Shown: positions 43,579 to 53,258 of the stretch, piece after piece
How positions within the stretch are numbered: the stretch's first letter is position 1
How the letters are laid out: every line of letters begins with the position of its first letter
NCBI RefSeq assembly: GCF_031987975.1
Contig: NZ_DALZYX010000005.1
Span: 186,001 to 250,000, forward strand
Direction of reading: 5' to 3'
From: Pseudescherichia sp031987975
GTDB taxonomy: Bacteria; Pseudomonadota; Gammaproteobacteria; Enterobacterales; Enterobacteriaceae
Length of the DNA: 64,000 bases
Notes under the pieces: model-generated
What the model was told of the DNA's origin: nothing
What the model saw: the letters and a program-made list of their open reading frames with translations, nothing else
Databases searched by the model: none
Translations under genes and position numbers: made by a program

Positions 43579-44439
43579 ATGTGGCAAGCGGTGAGTCGTC
43601 TGTTAAGCGAGCAGCTTGGTGAAGGTGAAATCGAGCTGCGTAATGAGCTGCCGGGTGGAGAGATCCACGCAGCATGGCATATACGCTTCGGTGGTCGCGA
43701 TCTGTTTATGAAGTGTGATGAACGCGAACTGCTGCCCATCTTTACCGCCGAGGCGGATCAGCTTGAACTACTGGCCCGCAGCCGCACGGTCAGCGTTCCG
43801 GAGGCGATCGCCGTAGGCAGCGATCGTGACTACAGTTTTCTGATCATGGAGTATCTCCCTCCCCGCCCGCTGGATGCGCATAATGCGTTTCTGCTTGGCC
43901 AGCAGCTGGCACGCCTGCACCAGTGGAGCGAGCAGCCGCAGTTTGGCCTCGATTTCGATAACGATCTCTCAACCACGCCCCAGCCAAACGCCTGGCAGCG
44001 GCGCTGGTCAACCTTTTTTGCCGAACAGCGTATCGGCTGGCAGCTTGAACTGGCGGCAGAAAAAGGCCTCGCGTTTGGTAACATCGATGCCATTGTCGAG
44101 CACATCCAGCAGCGCCTCGCCGCCCACCAGCCACAGCCTTCCTTACTGCATGGCGATCTCTGGTCAAACAACTGCGCGCTGGGTCCAAACGGTCCCTATA
44201 TTTTTGACCCGGCATGCTACTGGGGAGACAGAGAGTGCGATCTGGCGATGCTACCGCTTCATCCGGAGCAGCCGCCGCAGATCTATGATGGCTACCAGGC
44301 GGTGATGCCTCTGCCAAACGGCTTTCTGGAGCGTCAGCCAATTTATCAGCTCTATACGCTGTTTAACCGGGCGATCCTCTTCGGCGGGCAGCATCTGGTG
44401 ACGGCCCAGCAGGCGCTGGACAGGATTTTGGCCGCTTAA
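43579..44439 (+). CDS. yniA: Fructosamine/ketosamine kinase-family protein YniA
   Basis: A 286-residue kinase of the fructosamine-3-kinase family, same length as E. coli YniA. Brenner loop LLHGDLWSNNCALG near 194-207 and metal-binding FDPACYWGDRECDLAM near 213-228. It phosphorylates sugar adducts on amines (deglycation) by family inference. The ATG at 43579 has GGGGAGAG ahead and matches E. coli; an in-frame ATG six codons earlier is not used by homologues. Confidence 0.94.
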   Translation: MWQAVSRLLSEQLGEGEIELRNELPGGEIHAAWHIRFGGRDLFMKCDERELLPIFTAEADQLELLARSRTVSVPEAIAVGSDRDYSFLIMEYLPPRPLDAHNAFLLGQQLARLHQWSEQPQFGLDFDNDLSTTPQPNAWQRRWSTFFAEQRIGWQLELAAEKGLAFGNIDAIVEHIQQRLAAHQPQPSLLHGDLWSNNCALGPNGPYIFDPACYWGDRECDLAMLPLHPEQPPQIYDGYQAVMPLPNGFLERQPIYQLYTLFNRAILFGGQHLVTAQQALDRILAA

Positions 44440-44464
44440 TTAACGCGGCCCTGGATAAGTTCGG

Positions 44465-45001
44465 CTACATAAACCCGAGCAGGGTAAAGAAGAAGTACCC
44501 GGCAATGATGATAATCACGGGCAGCACGTAGAGCGGGAAGATCTGCAGGAAGATGGTGTGACGGGGCACGACAATGCGCGACTCGATCTGCTCGCGGGTT
44601 AACCCGTCGCTGCCTTTCGCCTTCTCAAGGATGAGCTGGTCCTCAACTCCTTCCCGCAGGAAGCGGGTCTGGCGGCTCATGCGCGCCCCGGAGGCCTGTA
44701 ATGCCAGCCCAACAAAGATCAGCGCGTAAATGATCCAGAAACCAATATTCAGCTGCTGATGGAAGTTCGGCGTCGGCGAGTTGTACCAGAAGAAGTTGAG
44801 AAACGGCGTGTTAAAACGCATCATCTCAATCATGACATGGGCAAAATCCAGCATCACGGCGTTGATACCAGGCTGTTTTTCGCTGTGATCGTACATGAAT
44901 TTGAGTACGGAAATCAGAGTGGAGACCACCGCCGGGATAAAAATTACCCATCCCAGAACGCGCTTCAGCACGGCAATGCGTCCAGCTTGTTGATACGTCA
45001 T
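44465..45001 (-). CDS. yniB: Inner membrane protein YniB
   Basis: A 178-residue membrane protein, same length as E. coli YniB. Hydrophobic segments at about residues 12-32, 85-105 and 150-175. Function unknown. Converges on yniA with a 25-base gap. Confidence 0.93.
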   Translation of the reverse strand: MTYQQAGRIAVLKRVLGWVIFIPAVVSTLISVLKFMYDHSEKQPGINAVMLDFAHVMIEMMRFNTPFLNFFWYNSPTPNFHQQLNIGFWIIYALIFVGLALQASGARMSRQTRFLREGVEDQLILEKAKGSDGLTREQIESRIVVPRHTIFLQIFPLYVLPVIIIIAGYFFFTLLGFM

Positions 45002-45149
45002 CTATTCCCCTTGTTTAAGACGTTCCATTTGCTGGTTAAGTCTACCCTCAGAACACCGTTTTCGCCCATTTTTAAAAGCGTTATCCTGAAGCAATAGCCA
45101 TAATGAACGTTCATCTGTCTATTTATTCCACTCATAAGGAGAGGTTGTT

Positions 45150-45818
45150 ATGTCAACCCCGCGTCAGATCCTCGCCGCTATTTTTGATATGGATGGCCTG
45201 CTTATCGACTCCGAGCCGCTCTGGGACCAGGCCGAACTGGAGGTCATATCCAGCCTCGGCGTTGATGTCACCCGCCGTCATGAGATGCCCGATACGCTTG
45301 GCTTGCGCATCGATATGGTCGTCGATCTCTGGTACGCCATGCAGCCCTGGAGCGGGCCAGATAAGCAGGAGGTCACGAACCGGATCATTCAACGAACCAT
45401 TTCGCTGGTGGAAGAGAAACGTCCCCTGCTGGCCGGCGTGGGTGAGGCGCTGGCGCTCTGTAAAGCCGAAGGATTAAAAGTGGGCCTGGCGTCAGCCTCA
45501 CCGCTCTATATGCTGGAGAAGGTGCTGTCGCTTTTCGAACTGAGCGACTACTTCGATGCCCTCGCCTCGGCGCAGACGCTCCCCTACAGTAAACCCCATC
45601 CGCAGGTCTACCTGGATTGCGCGGCGAAGCTCGGCGTCGATCCTCTGACCTGCGTTGCCTTAGAGGATTCGGTCAACGGCATGATTGCCGCCAAAGCCGC
45701 CCGCATGCGCGCCATCGTCGTGCCCGCGGAAGAGAATCGTCAGGACCCGCGGTATGCGCTGGCCAACGTCAAGCTTGATTCCCTCGCACGGCTGACCGGA
45801 CAAGATTTGCGCGGATAG
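45150..45818 (+). CDS. hxpB: Hexitol/2-deoxyglucose-6-phosphate phosphatase HxpB (YniC)
   Basis: A 222-residue HAD-family sugar phosphatase. Motif I DMDGLLIDSEPLW (two catalytic Asp) near 13-25; the conserved Lys in YSKPHP-like YSKPHPQVY near 150 and motif IV ALEDSVNGMIAAKAARM near 172. E. coli YniC acts on 2-deoxyglucose 6-phosphate and hexitol phosphates. AGGAGAGG precedes the ATG. Confidence 0.95.
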   Translation: MSTPRQILAAIFDMDGLLIDSEPLWDQAELEVISSLGVDVTRRHEMPDTLGLRIDMVVDLWYAMQPWSGPDKQEVTNRIIQRTISLVEEKRPLLAGVGEALALCKAEGLKVGLASASPLYMLEKVLSLFELSDYFDALASAQTLPYSKPHPQVYLDCAAKLGVDPLTCVALEDSVNGMIAAKAARMRAIVVPAEENRQDPRYALANVKLDSLARLTGQDLRG

Positions 45819-45910
45819 CACGCATTTTACCCCGTTGAGGAAAATAAAAGTAAATCGGTGACAAAGTGTTACACCGTCACCTCTTCCGCCTACTGTACAA
45901 AAACCCTATA

Positions 45911-45926
45911 CTGTATACTTCGACAG
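45911..45926 (+). promoter_or_regulatory. LexA box of ydjM
   Basis: CTGTATACTTCGACAG has both perfect CTGT and ACAG half sites with eight-base spacing. It ends 16 bases before the ydjM ATG, overlapping the promoter. ydjM is a known SOS gene in E. coli. Confidence 0.85.
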
Positions 45927-45942
45927 TTAAGTGAGTATGATC

Positions 45943-46533
45943 ATGACGGCGGAAGGACACCTGCTTTTTTCCATTGCCTGCGCGGTGTTTGCCAAGAACG
46001 CCGAGTTGACCCCTGTGCTCGCGCAGGGGGACTGGTGGCATGTGGTTCCCTCAGCCATTGTGACCTGCCTGCTCCCGGATATCGATCACCCGAAATCGTT
46101 CCTCGGACAGCGTCTGAAGTGGATCTCCAAACCCATCGCCCGGGCCTTTGGTCATCGGGGATTCACCCATAGCCTGCTGGCGGTGTTTATCGCCGTAACG
46201 CTCTTCTATCTGAAAGTGCCTGATAGCTGGTTTATCCCTGCCGATGTTTTGCAGGGCATGGTGCTGGGCTATCTGAGCCATATTCTGGCCGATATGCTTA
46301 CCCCTGCCGGCGTACCGCTGCTGTGGCCCTGCCGCTGGCGTTTCCGCCTGCCTATCCTTAGGCCGCAGCGCGGTAACCAGCTTGAGCGCGTGCTCTGCAT
46401 GGTGCTCTTTACCTGGGCGGTCTGGATGCCACAGGGTGTGTCCGATAACAGCGCCGTGCGCTGGTCTTCTCAGGTTATTAATACAGTGCAGGGTGAGTTC
46501 AATCGCTTTATTAACCAGCAATCCGGTCATTAA
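45943..46533 (+). CDS. ydjM: Metal-dependent membrane hydrolase YdjM (DUF457), LexA-regulated
   Basis: A 196-residue inner-membrane protein, same length as E. coli YdjM. DUF457 pattern: GHLLFSIAC near the start, LLPDIDHPKS and GHRGFTHSLLA with His/Asp residues that should bind metal at the membrane surface, and LADMLTPAGV. Several hydrophobic helices. Among GTG 45931, ATG 45937 and ATG 45943, the last matches E. coli. SOS-induced; role unknown. Confidence 0.93.
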   Translation: MTAEGHLLFSIACAVFAKNAELTPVLAQGDWWHVVPSAIVTCLLPDIDHPKSFLGQRLKWISKPIARAFGHRGFTHSLLAVFIAVTLFYLKVPDSWFIPADVLQGMVLGYLSHILADMLTPAGVPLLWPCRWRFRLPILRPQRGNQLERVLCMVLFTWAVWMPQGVSDNSAVRWSSQVINTVQGEFNRFINQQSGH

Positions 46534-46668
46534 TCAGGCTGATTTAAACATTTACTTATAACCCATTCCATTTGGATATAAGAGCTGAATCACACTTCTG
46601 CTAACCTTGGCGGCAACAGGACGGCGTGCAACGCGTCGTCTTATAAAAAACCGTTCAGGAGATCTGAA

Positions 46669-48060
46669 ATGAATTTCCCTTTAATTGCGAACATCGTGGT
46701 GTTCGTGGCATTGCTATTTCTGCTGGCGCAGACACGGCATAAGCAGTGGAGTCTGGCAAAGAAAGTGCTGGTTGGTCTGGCGATGGGCGTGGTGTTCGGC
46801 CTGGCGCTGCAAGCGATCTATGGCGCAGACAGTCAGGTACTGAAAGATTCCATCCAGTGGTTTAACGTGGTCGGTAACGGCTATGTCCAGCTGCTGCAGA
46901 TGATCGTCATGCCGCTGGTGTTTGCCTCTATTTTGAGCGCGGTAGCTCGTTTGCACAACGCCTCCCAGCTGGGAAAAATTAGTGTCTTAACGATCGGCAC
47001 GCTGCTGTTCACCACGCTGATCTCGGCGCTGGTCGGAGTGCTGGTGACTAACCTGTTTGGCCTCACCGCCGAAGGGCTGGTACAGGGTACGGCAGAGACC
47101 GCGCGCCTGAACGCCATTCAGAGCAACTACGCGGGCAAGGTGGCGGATCTGAGCGTGCCGCAGCTGCTGCTCTCTTTCGTACCGAAAAACCCGTTCGCCG
47201 ATCTGACCGGGGCGAACCCAACCTCCATCATCAGCGTCGTTATCTTTGCTGCGTTCCTCGGCGTGGCTGCGCTGAAGCTGCTGAAGGACGATGCGCCGAA
47301 GGGCCAGCGCGTGCTGACCGCTATCGATACTCTGCAAAGCTGGGTGATGAAGCTGGTGCGTCTGGTAATGCAGCTGACGCCGTATGGCGTGCTGGCGCTG
47401 ATGACCAAAGTCGTGGCAGGCTCCAACCTGCAGGACATCATCAAGCTCGGCAGCTTTGTCGTCGCGTCCTACCTGGGTCTGGGGATCATGTTTGTAGTTC
47501 ACGGTATTCTGCTGGCGGTGAACGGCGTTAGCCCGCTGAGATTCTTCCGCAAAGTGTGGCCAGTGCTGACCTTTGCCTTTACCAGCCGCTCCAGCGCCGC
47601 CTCTATTCCGCTGAACGTAGAAGCGCAGACCCGTCGTCTGGGCGTGCCGGAGTCTATCGCCAGCTTCTCAGCCTCCTTTGGTGCCACCATCGGCCAGAAC
47701 GGCTGTGCTGGTCTCTATCCAGCGATGCTGGCGGTGATGGTTGCGCCTACGGTGGGAATTAACCCGCTGGATCCGCTGTGGATCGCGACCCTGGTAGGCA
47801 TGGTCACCATCAGCTCTGCCGGCGTAGCGGGCGTGGGCGGCGGGGCGACCTTCGCGGCGCTGATCGTGCTGCCAGCGATGGGCCTGCCGGTTACCCTGGT
47901 GGCGCTGCTGATCTCCGTAGAGCCGCTGATCGATATGGGTCGTACCGCGCTGAACGTCAACGGCTCAATGACCGCCGGGACGCTCACCAGCCAGTGGCTG
48001 AAGCAGACCGATAAAGAGGTGTTGAATAGCGAAGAGAGTGCCGAACTGGCGCATCGCTAA
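46669..48060 (+). CDS. tcyP: L-cystine symporter TcyP
   Basis: A 463-residue DAACS-family sodium/proton-dicarboxylate type transporter, same length as E. coli TcyP (YdjN). Imports cystine and some analogues. Family hallmarks: TSRSSAASIPLN (serine-rich hairpin) near 302-313, GATIGQNGCAGLYPAM near 335, SSAGVAGVGGGATFAAL near 385 and SVEPLIDMGRTALNV. CysB-dependent in E. coli. Confidence 0.96.
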   Translation: MNFPLIANIVVFVALLFLLAQTRHKQWSLAKKVLVGLAMGVVFGLALQAIYGADSQVLKDSIQWFNVVGNGYVQLLQMIVMPLVFASILSAVARLHNASQLGKISVLTIGTLLFTTLISALVGVLVTNLFGLTAEGLVQGTAETARLNAIQSNYAGKVADLSVPQLLLSFVPKNPFADLTGANPTSIISVVIFAAFLGVAALKLLKDDAPKGQRVLTAIDTLQSWVMKLVRLVMQLTPYGVLALMTKVVAGSNLQDIIKLGSFVVASYLGLGIMFVVHGILLAVNGVSPLRFFRKVWPVLTFAFTSRSSAASIPLNVEAQTRRLGVPESIASFSASFGATIGQNGCAGLYPAMLAVMVAPTVGINPLDPLWIATLVGMVTISSAGVAGVGGGATFAALIVLPAMGLPVTLVALLISVEPLIDMGRTALNVNGSMTAGTLTSQWLKQTDKEVLNSEESAELAHR

Positions 48061-48068
48061 AATCCATC

Positions 48069-48098
48069 TTCCCGGTGGCCTACGCTGCCGGGAATTTT
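48069..48098 (+). terminator. tcyP/cedA terminator
   Basis: Stem TTCCCGG / CCGGGAA followed by TTTTGCTTTT between convergent tcyP and cedA. Confidence 0.7.
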
Positions 48099-48113
48099 GC
48101 TTTTGAGGCGAGT

Positions 48114-48356
48114 CTACGCCTCGTCAATCTCCCCTTCCTGACGCATCTGCTCTGCCCAACGCTGGGCTGCCTCCGGCACGCTAAACGCTGGCGAACGGCG
48201 AAAATGCTCCCCCATCAGCACAAACGCTACGTACTTACCGCGCAGCAGCCAGACGTCACGAAACCCTTCCACCTTGTTGGCGTGATCGGGTGGCGCAGGC
48301 TCCACGCGGGGTATATAGCTGATAACAGGGCGGTTATTTTGACGAAAAGGTTTCAT
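48114..48356 (-). CDS. cedA: Cell division activator CedA
   Basis: An 80-residue protein, same length as E. coli CedA, with the conserved core FRDVWLLRGKYVAFVLMGE and SPAFSVPEAAQRWA. CedA promotes cell division in over-replicating dnaA cos mutants and binds RNA polymerase. Divergent from katE. Confidence 0.95.
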   Translation of the reverse strand: MKPFRQNNRPVISYIPRVEPAPPDHANKVEGFRDVWLLRGKYVAFVLMGEHFRRSPAFSVPEAAQRWAEQMRQEGEIDEA

Positions 48357-48505
48357 AGGCGAGAGTTCACTAAAACAGATTGCAAATACAGGCAGCCACT
48401 ATGATAGCCGATTTCGCGGTAAAAACACGGGGTTGCTCTATAGTTATAAGGGTTTTGACGTTACATCGGCCACCATTTCAGCAATGAAAACAGGAGACGA
48501 GCACA

Positions 48506-50764
48506 ATGTCGCATAATGACAAGAACCCACACGGCCATCAATCCCCGGTACACGATCCCAGCGAATCCCAACCCGGCCTTGACTCACTGGCCCCCGAAGA
48601 TAACTCCCACCGCGCCGATCCCCGCCCCACCCCTCCAGGGGAGCAGCCAACCGCCCCCGGCAGCCTTAAGGCCCCCGATATCCATAGCGAGAAACTCACC
48701 GCCCTGGAAACCTTTCGCAAAGGCAGCGAAGATTTTCCCCTGACGACGAATCAGGGGGTGCGCATCGGTGACGATCAGAACTCTTTGCGGGCAGGCAATC
48801 GCGGCCCAACGCTGCTGGAGGATTTTATCCTGCGGGAGAAGATCACCCACTTTGACCACGAGCGTATCCCGGAGCGCATTGTTCACGCCCGCGGCTCGGC
48901 GGCGCACGGTTATTTTCAACCTTACAAGAGCCTGAAAGATATTACTAAGGCGGATTTCCTCAGCGATCCTGAAAAAATCACCCCGGTATTTGTTCGCTTC
49001 TCTACCGTGCAGGGCGGCGCAGGCTCCGCGGATACCGTGCGTGATATCCGCGGCTTCGCCACAAAGTTCTATACCGAAGAGGGTATCTTCGATCTCGTCG
49101 GTAACAATACGCCAATATTTTTTATTCAGGACGCGCACAAGTTTCCCGATTTCGTGCACGCGGTAAAGCCGGAGCCGCACTGGGCTATCCCTCAGGGACA
49201 GAGCGCCCACGATACTTTTTGGGACTATGTCTCGTTACAGCCAGAGACGCTGCATAACGTGATGTGGGCCATGTCGGACCGCGGTATTCCCCGCAGCTAC
49301 CGCACCATGGAGGGTTTTGGCATCCATACTTTCCGCCTGATCAACGCTGAAGGCAAAGGAACCTTTGTCCGCTTCCACTGGAAGCCGGTGGCGGGTAAAG
49401 CCTCATTGGTGTGGGATGAGTCGCAGAAACTTACCGGGCGCGACCCTGACTTTCATCGCCGCGATCTGTGGGAAGCCATTGAAGCTGGCGATTTCCCGGA
49501 GTATGAGCTGGGACTACAGCTGATCCCGGAAGAAGATGAGTTTAAATTCGATTTTGACCTGCTCGACCCGACTAAGCTTATTCCCGAGGCGCTGGTGCCG
49601 GTTCAGCGAGTGGGCAAAATGGTGCTGAATCGCAATCCGGATAACTTCTTTGCCGAAAACGAACAGGCGGCGTTTCACCCAGGTCATATCGTCCCCGGTC
49701 TGGATTTTACCAACGATCCGCTGTTGCAGGGGCGTCTCTTCTCCTATACCGATACGCAGATCAGCCGTCTGGGCGGACCAAACTTCCACGAAATTCCGAT
49801 CAACCGCCCAACCTGTCCGTACCATAACTTCCAGCGCGACGGCATGCATCGAATGGATATCGATACCAACCCCGCGAACTACGAGCCGAACTCTATCAAC
49901 GATAACTGGCCGCGGGAAACGCCTCCGGGTCCAAAACGCGGCGGTTTTGAGTCTTATCAGCAGCGGATTGAAGGCAATAAAATTCGTGAACGCAGCCCGT
50001 CGTTTGGTGAGTACTATGCCCATCCGCGCCTATTCTGGAAAAGCCAGACGCCACACGAGCAGCAGCACATTATTGACGCTTTTAGCTTCGAGCTGAGCAA
50101 GGTTGTACGCGAGTATATTCGCGAGCGAGTGGTCGATCAGCTGGCGTGTATTGATACTATGCTGGCGCTATCGGTAGCGAAAAACCTGGGGATCTCCCTG
50201 ACGGATGAGCAGCTTAACGTGACCCCACCTAAAGAGGTCAATGGCGTTGCCAGCGATCCGACGCTTAGCCTCTACGCTCAGGCGGATGCCAGCGTCAAAG
50301 GCCGGGTGGTTGCCATTCTGCTTAACGATAAGGTGGTTGCCAGCGAGCTGCTGAACATTCTGCAGGGGCTACGGGCGAAAGGCGTACATGCTAAACTGCT
50401 CTATTCGCGGATGGGTGAAGTGACGGCGGACGATGGTTCAAGCCTGTCGGTAGCGGGCACCTTTGCCGGATCGCCCTCAGTGACCGTCGATGCGGTTATT
50501 GTTCCCGGCGGGGATCTCACAAACCTGTTGAACAACGGCGACGCCGCTTACTACCTACTGGAGGCCTATAAGCATCTGAAGGTGATTGCCCTGGCGGGAG
50601 ATGCGCGGCAGTTTAAGCAGACGCTGAAGATTGATGCCCAGAGTGAAGAGGGTATCGTAGAGGCTGATGATGCGTCAGGTTCTTTTGTCGATGATTTCCT
50701 GACTCAGTTGGCCGCCCACCGCGTCTGGTCCCGGGGCAGCAAAGTTGCCGCTATCCCGGCCTGA
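48506..50764 (+). CDS. katE: Catalase HPII (large-subunit, clade 2)
   Basis: A 752-residue heme catalase (753 in E. coli). Catalytic His in VHARGSAAHGYF near 128, Asn in FFIQDAHKFPDFV near 201, heme-ligand Tyr in RLFSYTDTQISRLG near 415, and a C-terminal class I amidotransferase/DJ-1-like domain from about 600 (VAILLNDKVVASELLN). Proline-rich N-terminal arm. In E. coli it is RpoS-dependent; same order cedA-katE-osmE. Confidence 0.98.
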   Translation: MSHNDKNPHGHQSPVHDPSESQPGLDSLAPEDNSHRADPRPTPPGEQPTAPGSLKAPDIHSEKLTALETFRKGSEDFPLTTNQGVRIGDDQNSLRAGNRGPTLLEDFILREKITHFDHERIPERIVHARGSAAHGYFQPYKSLKDITKADFLSDPEKITPVFVRFSTVQGGAGSADTVRDIRGFATKFYTEEGIFDLVGNNTPIFFIQDAHKFPDFVHAVKPEPHWAIPQGQSAHDTFWDYVSLQPETLHNVMWAMSDRGIPRSYRTMEGFGIHTFRLINAEGKGTFVRFHWKPVAGKASLVWDESQKLTGRDPDFHRRDLWEAIEAGDFPEYELGLQLIPEEDEFKFDFDLLDPTKLIPEALVPVQRVGKMVLNRNPDNFFAENEQAAFHPGHIVPGLDFTNDPLLQGRLFSYTDTQISRLGGPNFHEIPINRPTCPYHNFQRDGMHRMDIDTNPANYEPNSINDNWPRETPPGPKRGGFESYQQRIEGNKIRERSPSFGEYYAHPRLFWKSQTPHEQQHIIDAFSFELSKVVREYIRERVVDQLACIDTMLALSVAKNLGISLTDEQLNVTPPKEVNGVASDPTLSLYAQADASVKGRVVAILLNDKVVASELLNILQGLRAKGVHAKLLYSRMGEVTADDGSSLSVAGTFAGSPSVTVDAVIVPGGDLTNLLNNGDAAYYLLEAYKHLKVIALAGDARQFKQTLKIDAQSEEGIVEADDASGSFVDDFLTQLAAHRVWSRGSKVAAIPA

Positions 50765-50778
50765 CGGCTTACAGACCA

Positions 50779-50809
50779 TAAAAAAACCGGCGCTTTCGCC
50801 GGTTTTTTC
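50779..50809. terminator. katE/osmE bidirectional terminator
   Basis: Stem AAAAAACCGGCG / CGCCGGTTTTTT with CTTT loop between convergent genes; good T tracts on both strands. Confidence 0.9.
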
Positions 50810-50829
50810 TTGCTCAGGCTAAAACAGAA

Positions 50830-51171
50830 TTACTGCTTCGGTGCCTGCGGATCGGTGTCGTACTCCGCGCAGGTCTGGTAGCCAGAATTCATCACGTGGC
50901 CGGTATCGTCCAGAGCCACAAAGTAGGTTTCGGTTTTACCATCGCGCTGACCCAGGATATAGGTCTGGCAGGTACCACGAGCGTGGATCATCGTCACTTC
51001 GGAGGACGGTTTGCCTGCAATCTGCATGACCTGCGCACGGCTCATGCCTTTTTTAACGTCTTTCACTACCGGCGTGGTGACCTGATCTTTAGTACGATCG
51101 TAAGCGGTACACCCTGCCAGCATCGCCATAACTGCTGCTGCACCCATAATTCCTGCGAGTTTCATATTCAT
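50830..51171 (-). CDS. osmE: Osmotically inducible lipoprotein OsmE
   Basis: A 113-residue lipoprotein with lipobox LAGC (Cys21) and a SmpA/OmlA (BamE-like) domain: VKDVKKGMSRAQVMQIAGKPSSE. Role unknown; osmotically and growth-phase induced in E. coli. Divergent from nadE. Confidence 0.96.
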   Translation of the reverse strand: MNMKLAGIMGAAAVMAMLAGCTAYDRTKDQVTTPVVKDVKKGMSRAQVMQIAGKPSSEVTMIHARGTCQTYILGQRDGKTETYFVALDDTGHVMNSGYQTCAEYDTDPQAPKQ

Positions 51172-51423
51172 AATCCTTCCTCTTGTTATCCGCTGTTGTA
51201 TCAGCGCGTTATCTAAGCCTGGAATATAAAATAACTTTTTTCAACCCACTGGCCTGCGTGGTATAACTTTAGGAAAATTCTAATAAAACTGCTGTAAGCT
51301 GTTTAAACGCGGCAAAATACGGCACCTGGCGGTCATAGCCTTGTCGTTTCAGTGCCAACGGGTTAGCTTTATTAGAGTGTGATATTGCTACTGGCCCAGC
51401 TGGCCACTAACGGAGGATGTTTA

Positions 51424-52251
51424 ATGACTCTGCAACAAGACATTATTGAAGCGCTTGGCGTGAAGCCAACGGTGAATGCGGAAGAAGAAGTACGCCGCAG
51501 CGTAGATTTTCTCAAAGCTTACCTCAAAGCGCACCCGTTTTTAAAAACCCTGGTGCTGGGCATCAGCGGCGGCCAGGACTCCACCCTCGCCGGCAAGCTC
51601 AGCCAGTTGGCTATCAGCGAGCTTCGCCAGGAGACGGGCAACGAGGCACTGCAATTTATTGCCGTCCGCCTGCCCTACGGCGTTCAGTTCGACGAGCAGG
51701 ATTGCCAGGACGCCATTAATTTCATTAAGCCGGATCGCGTGCTGACCGTGAATATTAAATCCTCGGTGCTGGCCAGCGAGCAGGCTCTGCGTGAAGCGGG
51801 CATTGAGCTGAGCGATTTTGTTCGCGGCAATGAAAAAGCGCGTGAGCGGATGAAAGCCCAGTACAGCATTGCCGGGATGACCAGTGGTGTGGTGATCGGC
51901 ACCGATCATGCCGCTGAGGCGGTAACCGGTTTTTATACCAAGTACGGTGACGGCGGTACGGATCTTAATCCGCTGTTCCGCCTGAACAAACGTCAGGGTA
52001 AACAGCTGCTGGCTCATCTGGGCTGCCCGGAGCATCTTTATAAAAAAGCGCCGACCGCGGACCTGGAAGACGATCGCCCCTCCCTGCCAGATGAAGCCGC
52101 GCTGGGCGTCACCTATGAAAACATTGATGATTATCTGGAAGGCAAAACGCTGGATGAAGGTACCGCCCGCATTATCGAAGGCTGGTATCTGAAAACCGAG
52201 CACAAGCGTCGTCCGCCGATCACGGTTTTTGACGACTTCTGGAAAAAATAA
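51424..52251 (+). CDS. nadE: NAD+ synthetase, ammonia-dependent
   Basis: A 275-residue enzyme, same length as E. coli NadE, that amidates deamido-NAD with ammonia and ATP. P-loop LGISGGQDSTLAGKL near 45-59 and TADLEDDRPSLPDE near 208. The ATG at 51424 with GGAGGATG ahead gives the E. coli length; the frame is open 15 codons earlier. Confidence 0.98.
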   Translation: MTLQQDIIEALGVKPTVNAEEEVRRSVDFLKAYLKAHPFLKTLVLGISGGQDSTLAGKLSQLAISELRQETGNEALQFIAVRLPYGVQFDEQDCQDAINFIKPDRVLTVNIKSSVLASEQALREAGIELSDFVRGNEKARERMKAQYSIAGMTSGVVIGTDHAAEAVTGFYTKYGDGGTDLNPLFRLNKRQGKQLLAHLGCPEHLYKKAPTADLEDDRPSLPDEAALGVTYENIDDYLEGKTLDEGTARIIEGWYLKTEHKRRPPITVFDDFWKK

Positions 52252-52256
52252 AATCC

Positions 52257-52283
52257 TCAGGCGGCGCAAGCCGCCTCTTTTTT
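52257..52283 (+). terminator. nadE terminator
   Basis: Stem AGGCGGC / GCCGCCT with GCAA loop and six T, seven bases past nadE. Confidence 0.9.
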
Positions 52284-52304
52284 CACCACTCATAGCCTGC
52301 TACA

Positions 52305-52320
52305 CTGGATAAGTAACCAG
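52305..52320 (+). promoter_or_regulatory. Possible LexA box of cho
   Basis: CTGGATAAGTAACCAG has the CTG-N10-CAG frame of LexA boxes with the CCAG right half found in several E. coli sites; the left half is CTGG instead of CTGT, making it weaker. It ends 16 bases before the cho start. cho is an SOS gene in E. coli. Confidence 0.6.
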
Positions 52321-52336
52321 TATCAGGAGTTTATCA

Positions 52337-53212
52337 GTGGTGAGGCGCCAATCTGCCCCGCGTCTGGATTTTGAAGCGGCGGCTATCTATGAGTATCCCG
52401 AACATTTGCGGCCGTGGCTTGAGGCGTTGCCTAAGCATCCCGGCGTCTACTTTTTCCATGGCGAAAGTGAAGCGATGCCGCTCTATATCGGCAAGAGCAT
52501 CAATATTCGCAGTCGCGTGCTTTCCCATTTGCGCACCGCAGATGAGGCTGCCATGCTGCGCCAGTCGCGACGTATCACCTGGGTACGTACCGCCGGTGAA
52601 ATTGGTGCCCTGCTGCTTGAAGCGCAGCTGATCAAAGAGCAGCAGCCGCTGTTCAACAAACGGCTGCGGCGCAATCGTCAGCTCTGCTCTCTGCTGTTGG
52701 ACGGTGAAAAACCGCAGGTGGTCTATGCCCGAGAGGTTAACTTCTCTGCGCAGCCGGGACTCTATGGCCTGTTTGCCAATCGTCGGGCGGCGCTGCAAAC
52801 GCTGCAAAGTATTGCTGATGAGCAGAAGCTCTGTTACGGCCTGCTGGGGCTGGAGTCGCTGACCCGGGGTCGGGGCTGTTTTCGCTCTGCGCTGAACCGT
52901 TGTGCCGGTGCGTGCTGCGGCAAGGAGAGCGTGGAGGCACATAACCAGCGCCTGATCGACGCCCTGGAGCGTACGCGTCTGGTGTGCTGGCCCTGGCGCG
53001 GCCCGGTGGCGCTCAAGGAGAGCACCGGGGAGATGACGCAGTACCATATCATTCACAACTGGCTGTGGCTCGGCTCGGTAGATTCCCTTGATGAGGCGGC
53101 TAACCTGCCTCACCCGCAGGCTAGCTTCGATCAGGATGGATATAAGATCCTCTGCAAGCCGTTAATTACCGGCCAGCACGATATTATTGAGCTGCCCTGG
53201 CCGACAGAATAG
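52337..53212 (+). CDS. cho: Excinuclease Cho (UvrC homologue)
   Basis: A 291-residue GIY-YIG endonuclease that makes the 3' incision in nucleotide excision repair when UvrC is blocked. GIY-YIG core at about 28-60 (PGVYFFHG, PLYIGKSINIRSR) and a cysteine-bearing CAGACCGKE segment. It starts with GTG at 52337, AGGAG seven bases ahead; the next codon is also GTG. Preceded by a LexA-like box. Confidence 0.95.
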   Translation: MVRRQSAPRLDFEAAAIYEYPEHLRPWLEALPKHPGVYFFHGESEAMPLYIGKSINIRSRVLSHLRTADEAAMLRQSRRITWVRTAGEIGALLLEAQLIKEQQPLFNKRLRRNRQLCSLLLDGEKPQVVYAREVNFSAQPGLYGLFANRRAALQTLQSIADEQKLCYGLLGLESLTRGRGCFRSALNRCAGACCGKESVEAHNQRLIDALERTRLVCWPWRGPVALKESTGEMTQYHIIHNWLWLGSVDSLDEAANLPHPQASFDQDGYKILCKPLITGQHDIIELPWPTE

Positions 53213-53258
53213 CTTATGTGCGTCTGTCGTATCGCAACGGCAGACGCAAGGAAAAAGG

